Assembly (NCBI GenBank): GCA_029856375.1
Contig: JAHQWX010000129.1
Coordinates: forward strand, 1 to 5,952
Length of the DNA stretch: 5,952 nucleotides
DNA from: Promethearchaeia archaeon
Lineage (GTDB): Archaea; Asgardarchaeota; Lokiarchaeia; Sigyniarchaeales; SOKP01
Reading direction: 5' to 3'
Shown here: piece by piece, positions 1 through 5,524 of the stretch
Layout of the letters: the number at the start of each line of letters is the position of its first letter
Position numbering within the stretch: the stretch's first letter is position 1
Notes under the pieces: model-generated
Seen by the model: only the letters and a program-made list of their open reading frames with translations
Database searches by the model: none
What the model was told of the DNA's origin: nothing
Position numbers and translations under genes: made by a program

Positions 1-826
1 CTCCCCCTTGAGACGCAACCTCAACATCGAACGAACCGTGAAGTATTTCAGCGTCGAACTTTTCTATTCGCTCTTCGCAGTAATCTCCACTAACTGATAT
101 GGGCATTACCCCAAATTTCTTTGTTTTTTCCATCAATCGTTGGAGATATGGTACTACCCAATATTCCATTTCCTTAACCGAAAGATTTGGAATACACGCC
201 CATGCATCAGCACCTACAGCAAGTATGATATCGCAGTATTTATTTTGCGCTTTAAGCCAAGGAACTAAAACATCGTCAACAATAAATGTGAATAACTCGT
301 GAGCAAATTCCGGATTTTTTTTCATATCTCTTGCTAATCGTGGAAAGCTTCGTAAACCTACTGCCAAACTAAAAGGAGAACAAAAAAATCCTTGAATCAT
401 CCCATATTCTTGATTTAAATTGCACGCGTCTAACGCGTAGCGAAGCCGGCCAGCGTTATGATAATCTATCTCCTTAGTCTTTAATTTATCTAAATCCTCT
501 GGCTTTTTAATAAGTGGATCTCTAAAATCAATAGTAGGCATTGAATGTTCCCCATAGATCATTTTGCCCCCTAAAGCTTCAACTTCAAAATTATAACCTT
601 CGGCAAAACCAGCAAATGTATCCATTTGATAATATGCAGCTACATCAGCAGTAGTTTCAACTAAAGTCTTAGCATCGTAAAAAAAATTTTTCGGCGAGGC
701 TCCTGCAACTGTCATTGAATGATCATGCATTTGAGCCAAAACTTGAACCCATGGCTTACCTGCTCTAGAAAGCATGCCGCCTAATCCTTGGCCTTTTGCG
801 CTAGATTTTGATTTATCTTTCCCCAT
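1..826 (-). CDS. URO-D-fold corrinoid methyltransferase-like protein (3' end outside window)
   Basis: The first 275 codons are present, read from 826 down to 1 with no stop; the C-terminal part lies outside the window. The protein resembles the uroporphyrinogen decarboxylase/MtaA-CmuA family: a conserved N-terminal block around MHDHSMTVAG (33-42), an acidic block ending PLIKKPEDLDKLK (104-116), and TIM-barrel segments such as MIQGFFCSPF (143-152). Its place directly downstream of a corrinoid-binding protein argues for methyl transfer rather than haem synthesis. It would move a methyl group between the cobalt of the partner and a substrate or thiol acceptor in the cytoplasm. The place where MtaA/MtbA carry a zinc-binding HxCG motif appears to read SVSG (244-247), so classic zinc-thiol chemistry is doubtful. 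The start is the ATG one base after the upstream stop, with an SD-like GGGGGT inside the upstream gene. Family assignment is strong; substrate is unknown. Confidence 0.85.
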   Translation of the reverse strand, partial: MGKDKSKSSAKGQGLGGMLSRAGKPWVQVLAQMHDHSMTVAGASPKNFFYDAKTLVETTADVAAYYQMDTFAGFAEGYNFEVEALGGKMIYGEHSMPTIDFRDPLIKKPEDLDKLKTKEIDYHNAGRLRYALDACNLNQEYGMIQGFFCSPFSLAVGLRSFPRLARDMKKNPEFAHELFTFIVDDVLVPWLKAQNKYCDIILAVGADAWACIPNLSVKEMEYWVVPYLQRLMEKTKKFGVMPISVSGDYCEERIEKFDAEILHGSFDVEVASQGG

Positions 827-827
827 T

Positions 828-1481
828 TTACTCTACCCCCATTAAATTCTTTGCTTTGTCTACGGTATCAAAAGCATCCTTGCCCCACGCATCAGCTCCG
901 ATTTCATCTGCATATTCTTGCGTGATAGGTACTCCACCAACCATTACTTTAACGCTATTGCGCAGTCCATTGTTTTGAAGTTGAGATATAATAGTTTTCA
1001 TTTCTGACATTGTTGTAGTCATATAACAACCAATTCCAAGTATATCGGGTTTAAGCTCTTTCACTTTGCCAATAAAAGTTGCAGCAGAGACATCTTCACC
1101 AAGGTTTACTACTTCAAATCCAGCGCTTCGCAATGTGGCAACGACCATGATTTTACCTAGATTATGCATATCTCCTGCAACAGTACCAATTATCATCTTT
1201 CCTATCGTTTTCTTATCTCCCGGAGAGAACCTTGGTTCAACGATTTCCATGGCCGCTCGGAAAGCTTCTGCACTTAATATTACATCGGTGTGAAAGTATT
1301 CATTTTTTTTCCACAATTCACCCGCTTTTTCGATACCAGGCGCGATTCCCTCGTTGACGATCTCAGAAGGCTTAACACCTTCTTCGAGAGCTTTTCTAGC
1401 TAAGTCTGCTGCTATATCATCGTCTCCTTCGAGTACCGCTTTTCTTAATTCTTCTAAAATTGTCGAAATAGTAATCACCAT
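828..1481 (-). CDS. Corrinoid (B12-binding) methyltransferase protein, MtaC/MtbC/MttC-like
   Basis: This 217-residue protein has the normal length and two-domain plan of methyl-carrier corrinoid proteins. Residues 1-90 form the helical cap domain (ILEELRKAVLEGD near the start, GELWKKNEYFHTDVILSAEA around 54-73). Residues 93-217 form the Rossmann-like B12 domain. The cobalamin motif DxHxxG is intact as DMHNLG (104-109), so His106 should be the lower cobalt ligand; the nucleotide-tail GG motif is VGG (181-183). The usual SxL motif is altered: GCY (151-153) occupies that place just before the conserved MTTTM. The protein shuttles a methyl group between methyltransferases, one of which is very likely the URO-D-like product encoded 1 bp downstream. 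There is no clear SD before the ATG; a good archaeal TATA box lies about 55 bp upstream. The methyl donor cannot be deduced from this protein. Confidence 0.93.
   Translation of the reverse strand: MVITISTILEELRKAVLEGDDDIAADLARKALEEGVKPSEIVNEGIAPGIEKAGELWKKNEYFHTDVILSAEAFRAAMEIVEPRFSPGDKKTIGKMIIGTVAGDMHNLGKIMVVATLRSAGFEVVNLGEDVSAATFIGKVKELKPDILGIGCYMTTTMSEMKTIISQLQNNGLRNSVKVMVGGVPITQEYADEIGADAWGKDAFDTVDKAKNLMGVE
835..840 (-). promoter_or_regulatory. Shine-Dalgarno site for the URO-D-like gene, inside the corrinoid gene
   Basis: On the minus strand, GGGGGT sits eight bases ahead of the ATG at 826 and can pair with the archaeal 16S tail ACCUCC with one G-U wobble. It is built from the final codons (Met-Gly-Val-Glu-stop) of the corrinoid protein, and the two genes are one base apart. 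This supports the chosen start and suggests translational coupling. The corrinoid gene itself lacks such a site. Confidence 0.6.
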
Positions 1482-1532
1482 TTTATTAAGTATTGATTAA
1501 AAATAACTTTTCAGTTGTAATTTAATCGCTTG

Positions 1533-1550
1533 AATTTATATAATTTCTTG
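1533..1550 (-). promoter_or_regulatory. Archaeal TATA box and BRE for the corrinoid/URO-D operon
   Basis: On the minus strand the sequence reads TTATATAAA (1543 to 1535), preceded by the purine-rich AAGAA expected of a TFB-recognition element. Transcription would start near 1513, giving a leader of about 30 bases before the ATG at 1481. This is the best TATA match in the divergent region for this direction. The start site is predicted, not observed. Confidence 0.6.
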
Positions 1551-1624
1551 TTAAAGCAGAGGTTGAAAAAAAACCTTTTTTTCCCGTTCTGTTCTTTTTT
1601 TTTGTCGTTATCTCTTGAGATTAT

Positions 1625-1636
1625 TAATTTATAATA
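1625..1636 (+). promoter_or_regulatory. Probable TATA box for the MoxR ATPase gene
   Basis: TAATTTATAATA lies about 43 bp upstream of the ATG at 1675, which would put transcription start near 1658 and leave a short leader of roughly 15 bases. No SD is visible in that leader. The region is so AT-rich that other TATA-like strings (for example around 1641-1648) could serve instead. Confidence 0.4.
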
Positions 1637-1674
1637 CTAAATTTTTAATGGTTTGATTTATTTGTTAATATATA

Positions 1675-2538
1675 ATGGCTAAAAATAACGAATTCGACAA
1701 ATTCATTGGCAATGTGAACACCGAAAGGATAAGATACATTGCCGATCCGCAGTTGAGAAACATTGTCAATGTTTCGATTGCCCTTGGACGACCTTTACTA
1801 GTTAAAGGAGAACCCGGGACTGGCAAAACTCTACTTGCACACGCGATTTCTGAAGCGTTAGGAAAGCGTTTAATTGTATGGAACATAAAATCAACGACCG
1901 AAGCCATTGACGGTTGTTATATGTACGACACTGTCCAAAGATTAAACGATAGCAGATTTGGTTCGAAAGATCGGGATGTAGACAACATAAAAGATTACAT
2001 TACCCTTGGTCCTTTAGGAGAAGCGTTTGATTCTGAGGAACAAGTAGTTCTATTAGTAGATGAAGTAGATAAAGCTGATATTGAATTCCCAAACGATCTT
2101 CTACAAGAGTTGGATTTCATGGAGTTTTATATCAAGGAAACAAAGGAAGTGATTAAAACAAAACATCGACCAATTGTTGTTATCACCTCGAATAACGAGA
2201 AAGAATTACCCGATGCGTTTTTGAGGCGTTGTGTCTTCCATTGGATTGAGTTTCCTGAAAAAGATTTCATGGCGCAGATTTGTCAGTTGCATTATCCAAA
2301 TTTAAAAAGGAACATTCTTAAGGAATGTTTAAAGCATTTCTATGCTTTGCGCTCGTACAAAAACCTTAGGAAAAGACCATCAACCTCAGAATTACTGGAT
2401 TGGATTGGTGTGTTGTTGAAAAGTGGTATTAGTCCGGATGAGTTAGCTAAGGAGATACCCTTTCTTGGAGTTTTAATAAAGAAAGAACAAGATTTAGAAT
2501 TCATATTGAAACAAACTGGCTATTCTGCGAGGCCTTAA
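1675..2538 (+). CDS. MoxR-family AAA+ ATPase (CoxD/RavA-like chaperone)
   Basis: This 287-residue protein is a full-length single-domain AAA+ ATPase. Walker A is GEPGTGKT (45-52), Walker B is VVLLVDE (124-130), sensor 1 is TSNNE (171-175), the arginine-finger region is LRRC (183-186), and a sensor-2-like motif is KRPSTSEL (233-240). The block STTEAIDGCYMYDTVQRL (73-90) and the Walker B/sensor region match a MoxR subfamily that I know from bacteria paired with a CoxE-like VWA protein. Such ATPases act as cytoplasmic hexameric remodelling chaperones that, with the VWA partner, activate or insert cofactors into client enzymes. The VWA gene follows after 34 bp, giving the expected two-gene unit. 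No SD precedes the ATG, and the AT-rich leader is short. The client is unknown; the divergent corrinoid operon is a candidate by position only. All motifs needed for ATP hydrolysis look intact. Confidence 0.93.
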   Translation: MAKNNEFDKFIGNVNTERIRYIADPQLRNIVNVSIALGRPLLVKGEPGTGKTLLAHAISEALGKRLIVWNIKSTTEAIDGCYMYDTVQRLNDSRFGSKDRDVDNIKDYITLGPLGEAFDSEEQVVLLVDEVDKADIEFPNDLLQELDFMEFYIKETKEVIKTKHRPIVVITSNNEKELPDAFLRRCVFHWIEFPEKDFMAQICQLHYPNLKRNILKECLKHFYALRSYKNLRKRPSTSELLDWIGVLLKSGISPDELAKEIPFLGVLIKKEQDLEFILKQTGYSARP

Positions 2539-2550
2539 TATAAAAAATTA
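2539..2550 (+). promoter_or_regulatory. TATA-like element between the MoxR and VWA genes
   Basis: TATAAAAAATTA begins immediately after the MoxR stop codon and is centred about 30 bp ahead of the VWA start codon at 2573. That spacing is what an archaeal promoter producing a leaderless or near-leaderless VWA transcript would need. No SD lies before the VWA ATG, which fits. Co-transcription with the ATPase gene is equally possible. Confidence 0.4.
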
Positions 2551-2572
2551 AAATGTAATTGATTAATTAATT

Positions 2573-3802
2573 ATGTTTATTGATTTTTTTTACTTCTTAA
2601 AGGGAAAATTGAAGGTTAGCATTACCGAGTTCTTGATGCTAATCGAGGCCTTTGATAAGGGTCTTATTGCTGACATGGTAACCTATTATTATACAGCCAG
2701 AAGCGTGCTCGTAAAATCTGAACACGATTTCGACATGTTTGATAGGTGTTTCGCTTCCTTTTACAAAGATATGAAAGTGGAGTTTCCAAAGTCAATAACG
2801 GACGAAATTTGGAATTGGTTGAACATGCCGTTAGATTTAAGCAACCTTCCTTTCGAAATTCCTCCAGAATTAATTCCCGAGACTTTAGAAGAGTTAAGGG
2901 AACTTTTCGAGAAAATGTTAGAAGAACAAAAAGAACCTCACAATTTCGGTAACCGTTTTATCGGACAAGGGGGGACTTCACCGTACGGACATTCGGGAAG
3001 AAATCCGATGGGAATTAGAGTAGGAGGTAATAGCGGAGCAAAAATGGCAGTACAGATAGCCGAGAAACGGATTTTTAAAGAATACAGAAAAGATGTCGTC
3101 TTGGATACGAGACAAATAAAAGTAGCACTTAAGCGCTTAAAAAAGTTAGATGAAATCGGTAAGCAAGACGAATTAGATTTGGATAAAACGATTGACGAGA
3201 CTTGCAGAAATTGCGGAGATATCGAATTAGTCTTTCACAAAAGAAGAAAAAACAACATTAAAGTATTATTGCTTCTCGATGTGGGAGGGAGCATGACTCC
3301 GTACTCACATTTGGTGAATAAATTATTCTCCGCTGCAAACCAATTGTCTCATTTCAAGGATTTTAAATATTACTATTTTCATAATTGCGTTTACGATAGA
3401 TTATACGAGACCGCAGCGAGAAACAACGACGAAAGCATTGAATTCGAAGATTTAATTCGAAAGTACGACTCAAAATATAGAGTTATAATCGTAGGCGATG
3501 CGGCTATGGCACCATACGAATTATTAGAAAGATACGGTTCCATATACTATTACGATCGCAACGAATTACCTGGGATTATCTATATGAAGAAGTTAAAGGA
3601 TCATTTTCCTTACTCGGTTTGGTTAAATCCAGAAATTACGAATCCGGAGTGGGTTTGCTATACTCGAAAGGTTTTGTCTCAAATTTTTCCAATGTACAAT
3701 CTAACTTTAGAAGGATTAGAAGAAGCGATGAATTATTTGCGGAAAGAAAGTAGACGCTTACCTAACTTAAGTAAGGGCATAACGGAACTTTTGTATTCTT
3801 AA
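2573..3802 (+). CDS. VWA-domain protein, CoxE-like partner of the MoxR ATPase
   Basis: This 409-residue protein has a helical N-terminal region (1-120), a Gly-rich linker (125-155, including GQGG and RVGG), a conserved basic helical segment (158-195), and a C-terminal von Willebrand A domain (about 228-390). The metal-site (MIDAS) motif reads DVGGSM (236-241), with Gly where integrins have the first Ser; this form is, to my knowledge, usual in this CoxE-like family. Further family blocks are YYYFHNCVYDRLYE (266-279), VGDAAMAPYELLE (307-319) and the tail FPMYNLTLEGLEEA (372-385). A CRNC pair (211-214) precedes the domain and could bind metal or form a disulfide. The protein is expected to recruit client enzymes to the MoxR ATPase encoded just upstream. 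There is no signal peptide or membrane segment, so it should be cytoplasmic. Start choice is supported by the conserved N-terminus and the TATA-like element ahead. Confidence 0.9.
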   Translation: MFIDFFYFLKGKLKVSITEFLMLIEAFDKGLIADMVTYYYTARSVLVKSEHDFDMFDRCFASFYKDMKVEFPKSITDEIWNWLNMPLDLSNLPFEIPPELIPETLEELRELFEKMLEEQKEPHNFGNRFIGQGGTSPYGHSGRNPMGIRVGGNSGAKMAVQIAEKRIFKEYRKDVVLDTRQIKVALKRLKKLDEIGKQDELDLDKTIDETCRNCGDIELVFHKRRKNNIKVLLLLDVGGSMTPYSHLVNKLFSAANQLSHFKDFKYYYFHNCVYDRLYETAARNNDESIEFEDLIRKYDSKYRVIIVGDAAMAPYELLERYGSIYYYDRNELPGIIYMKKLKDHFPYSVWLNPEITNPEWVCYTRKVLSQIFPMYNLTLEGLEEAMNYLRKESRRLPNLSKGITELLYS

Positions 3803-3903
3803 ATTTCAAAAATCGATTATTTCTAATATGCTTATTTATTGATTTAAACAACAATTCTCAAAAACATTTTAATATCTCGTCATATTATGAATAAATATTA
3901 TTA

Positions 3904-3914
3904 ATGTTATAAAA
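3904..3914 (+). promoter_or_regulatory. Probable TATA box for the OsmC-family gene
   Basis: The string TTATAAAAA (3906-3914) within GTTATAAAAAC lies about 41 bp upstream of the ATG at 3951, predicting a start near 3935 and a leader of about 16 bases. That leader includes AAGG (3937-3940), a modest SD about 10 bases before the ATG. The rest of the 148-bp gap after the VWA gene is AT-rich with no convincing T-tract terminator or hairpin. Confidence 0.45.
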
Positions 3915-3950
3915 ACTATTAATCAAAAAGTACATAAAGGTTGAAGTAAA

Positions 3951-4451
3951 ATGGGATTTAAAGAAACTTACGAAGCAATAAAAGCGGATATTTCCGCTGG
4001 GGAAAAGAACTTCAATGTCGAATGCGAAATGCTGCCAGATGGCATGCAATGTAAAGTCTCAATGGGAGCAAAACCTCATGTAATCTTGATCGATGCTCCA
4101 GAAGGATTAGGAGGTACAAATGAGGGAGCCTCTCCTCTATTAGCAATATTAGGCTCTATTGGTGCTTGTATCATTGCAGTAACTAGATTTTGGAGTTTGA
4201 TTCTCGATGTACCTATTGATGAGATGAAAGTATTTTCTCGCGGGCACATAAATTTAGGAGCGATTTTTGGAATTGATGATAATTTACTTCCTGGATATGA
4301 CAAATTAGAACCAGTTATAAGAATTAAATCATCAGCTCCAAAGGAGAAAATAGATGAATTAATGGATAAAGTCTTAACCCATTGTCCTGTAATAACGAAT
4401 TTTGGTGGAGCTTCAAAAATTATTCCAAAAATTCAAATAAAATCAGTATAA
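3951..4451 (+). CDS. OsmC/Ohr-family protein (putative thiol peroxidase-like)
   Basis: This 166-residue protein matches the OsmC family in length and layout. An N-terminal beta-rich part carries the conserved PEGLGGTNEGASPLLAILGS (50-69), followed by the central helix with the first conserved cysteine in GAC (Cys73), and a C-terminal half ending in the second conserved cysteine in HCPV (Cys145). Ohr/OsmC enzymes use such a pair to reduce organic hydroperoxides with dithiol reductants in the cytoplasm. Both cysteines are present, so the enzyme could be active. The catalytic Arg and Glu of true Ohr are harder to place, with Glu58 one candidate. Many archaeal OsmC-like proteins have no defined substrate, so peroxidase activity is inferred. 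It appears to be a single-gene unit with its own promoter and a T-tract terminator directly after the stop. Confidence 0.88.
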   Translation: MGFKETYEAIKADISAGEKNFNVECEMLPDGMQCKVSMGAKPHVILIDAPEGLGGTNEGASPLLAILGSIGACIIAVTRFWSLILDVPIDEMKVFSRGHINLGAIFGIDDNLLPGYDKLEPVIRIKSSAPKEKIDELMDKVLTHCPVITNFGGASKIIPKIQIKSV

Positions 4452-4471
4452 ATCCAACAATTATAAATATC

Positions 4472-4486
4472 TTTTTTCTTTTTTTT
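4472..4486 (+). terminator. T-tract terminator after the OsmC-family gene
   Basis: Six T, one C and eight T follow the OsmC stop by 20 bases, with no stem-loop. This is the usual form of an intrinsic archaeal terminator. It fills the 34-bp gap to the convergent nitrilase gene and touches that gene's TGA stop (4488 to 4486). Confidence 0.65.
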
Positions 4487-5253
4487 CAATATAAGTCTTC
4501 GCGACGATCAGTGAAAAGTGGAAGTTCTTTCCTTAATTCTTCAATATTCTTTATATCTAATGTATAAACTCCGATTCTTGGATCTTCATCCATTACTTTT
4601 ATAGTTTTACCATCTGTAACGAGGGAATTCCCAAAAAAAGTATTTTGTTTTCCCTTTCCCACACGATTTATAGCAACGAAATAACATTGATTTTCGATCG
4701 ATCTTGCAAAACTTAGTGATTTCCAAATCTCCCTCTTAGGATCTGGAAATTCAGATGGAAGAAATATAACCATTACATCTTCTGAAGCTAATTTACGAAA
4801 AAACTCGGGAAATCTCAAATCGTAGCAAATTCCCATTCCGATCTTGATATTATTAAATGTAAAACTGGATATTGAATTGCCGGGAGTTAAAAATTTTTTT
4901 TCCTCCATGGGAGTAAACAAATGAATTTTTCGATAGGTGTGAATAATTTTACCGTTATCTATGAAAAATCCACAATTATAGTAATTCCCTTCTTTTTCTT
5001 CTAAAAAAGTGCCTAAAATCGCGAAATTTCGCTCAGAAACTTCAAGTAATTTGGTTACAGTTTCTCCTGAAAGAGGTTCTGCTAATACCTTCGTGTTTTT
5101 TAAATCATATCCCGTCGTAAATAATTCGGGCAAACAAACAATATCTGGTTTGAGAGATTTAGATTTCTCTAAATACTGTAATGCTCTATCTAAATTTTCT
5201 TTTTTTCGACCGTCGTCAATTTCCATTTGAACAATAGCAATCTTGAGCTTCAT
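4486..5253 (-). CDS. Nitrilase-superfamily carbon-nitrogen hydrolase (omega-amidase-like)
   Basis: The 255-residue protein has the full nitrilase-fold length. The catalytic triad is visible: Glu43 in LPELF (41-45), Lys109 in YRKIHLF (107-113), and the nucleophile Cys143 in GICYDLRFPE (141-150); a second supporting Glu lies at 117 or 118 before FLTPG. SLSFARSIENQCYFVAINRVG (179-199) and the following FFGNS are typical substrate-pocket and dimer segments. Such enzymes hydrolyse small amides, for example omega-amides of 2-oxoacids or damaged cofactor amides; the substrate here cannot be assigned. I chose the ATG at 5253 because MKLKIAIVQM is the normal family N-terminus; an in-frame TTG at 5274 would add seven residues (MYSLGQL) with no family support. 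No SD is clear for either. The gene is convergent with the OsmC gene and divergent from the winged-helix gene. Confidence 0.92.
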   Translation of the reverse strand: MKLKIAIVQMEIDDGRKKENLDRALQYLEKSKSLKPDIVCLPELFTTGYDLKNTKVLAEPLSGETVTKLLEVSERNFAILGTFLEEKEGNYYNCGFFIDNGKIIHTYRKIHLFTPMEEKKFLTPGNSISSFTFNNIKIGMGICYDLRFPEFFRKLASEDVMVIFLPSEFPDPKREIWKSLSFARSIENQCYFVAINRVGKGKQNTFFGNSLVTDGKTIKVMDEDPRIGVYTLDIKNIEELRKELPLFTDRREDLY

Positions 5254-5403
5254 CAATTGACCAAGGGAGTACAATAATACAGATAATTAACTTATTCTAA
5301 GATGATATTTCTTATTAATATGAAATAAAAGAATAATTATCGATATTTCTTTCAATGTGGATATTAAATATACTAGGAAAAAAACGCATTTTGTTGAAAA
5401 GTT

Positions 5404-5421
5404 CTACTCAAATTCGAGTAG
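5404..5421. repeat. Near-palindrome CTACTC-A-AATT-C-GAGTAG (operator candidate)
   Basis: Two perfect 6-bp inverted arms flank a six-base centre whose middle AATT is also self-complementary, leaving one mismatched pair in 18 bp. The site lies about 45 bp upstream of the TATA box of the winged-helix gene. The symmetry suits a dimeric winged-helix regulator, so it may be an operator for that protein or another regulator. A short RNA hairpin is less likely because the site is upstream of the predicted transcript. Confidence 0.4.
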
Positions 5422-5460
5422 GAAATCTCCTTAAATAGGTTTTATTTAATAAAAATAAGA

Positions 5461-5470
5461 CTTATAAAAG
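5461..5470 (+). promoter_or_regulatory. TATA box for the winged-helix gene
   Basis: CTTATAAAAG is a good archaeal TATA match with a purine-rich stretch (AATAAG) just ahead. Transcription would start near 5492, giving a leader of about 33 bases that contains the SD at 5514-5518. Confidence 0.5.
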
Positions 5471-5513
5471 AATATAAATTATTTTACAAAAAATTCTAAG
5501 TTTTGCAAGGGTT

Positions 5514-5518
5514 AGGTG
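5514..5518 (+). promoter_or_regulatory. Shine-Dalgarno AGGTG that decides a TTG start
   Basis: AGGTG pairs with the 16S tail CACCU and lies six bases before the TTG at 5525. The first in-frame ATG (5549) is 30 bases away, too far for this site, so TTG is the better start. Confidence 0.55.
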
Positions 5519-5524
5519 TAGCAC

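Larger units (their letters stand above)
5254..5524. other. 271-bp divergent intergenic region
   Basis: This AT-rich stretch separates the nitrilase gene (leftward) from the winged-helix gene (rightward). It holds an 18-bp near-palindrome (5404-5421), a 10-bp direct repeat GATATTTCTT (5304-5313 and 5342-5351), and a TATA box for the rightward gene. I see no convincing ORF or RNA gene here. A TATA box for the nitrilase gene could not be picked out with confidence. Confidence 0.5.

Noticed and set aside
99..302. Plus-strand open frame of 67 codons
   Set aside because: It lies wholly antisense to the URO-D-like gene, which has clear family similarity; the frame has no recognisable domain.
1..826. 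True uroporphyrinogen decarboxylase of haem synthesis
   Set aside because: Coupling with a corrinoid methyl-carrier gene points to the methyltransferase branch of the fold.
1066..1293. Plus-strand open frame of 75 codons
   Set aside because: Antisense shadow of the corrinoid protein's B12 domain.
1665..1907. Minus-strand open frame of 80 codons
   Set aside because: Antisense to the N-terminus and Walker A region of the MoxR ATPase.
2746..2952. Plus-strand open frame of 68 codons in another frame
   Set aside because: Embedded in the VWA gene and of low-complexity composition; no start signal.
3803..3950. Possible small RNA or hairpin between the VWA and OsmC genes
   Set aside because: Only weak AT-rich complementarity was seen, with no stable stem, so it is treated as promoter DNA.
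4076..4303. Minus-strand open frame of 75 codons
   Set aside because: Antisense to the OsmC-family gene, which has both conserved cysteines.
4382..4567. Plus-strand open frame of 61 codons across the OsmC and nitrilase ends
   Set aside because: It overlaps the 3' ends of two real convergent genes and the T-tract terminator.
5009..5230. Plus-strand open frame of 73 codons
   Set aside because: Antisense to the nitrilase N-terminal half, which includes the catalytic Glu.
5254..5274. Seven-residue N-terminal extension of the nitrilase from a TTG start
   Set aside because: The family normally begins at MKLKIAIVQ, and no SD supports the TTG.
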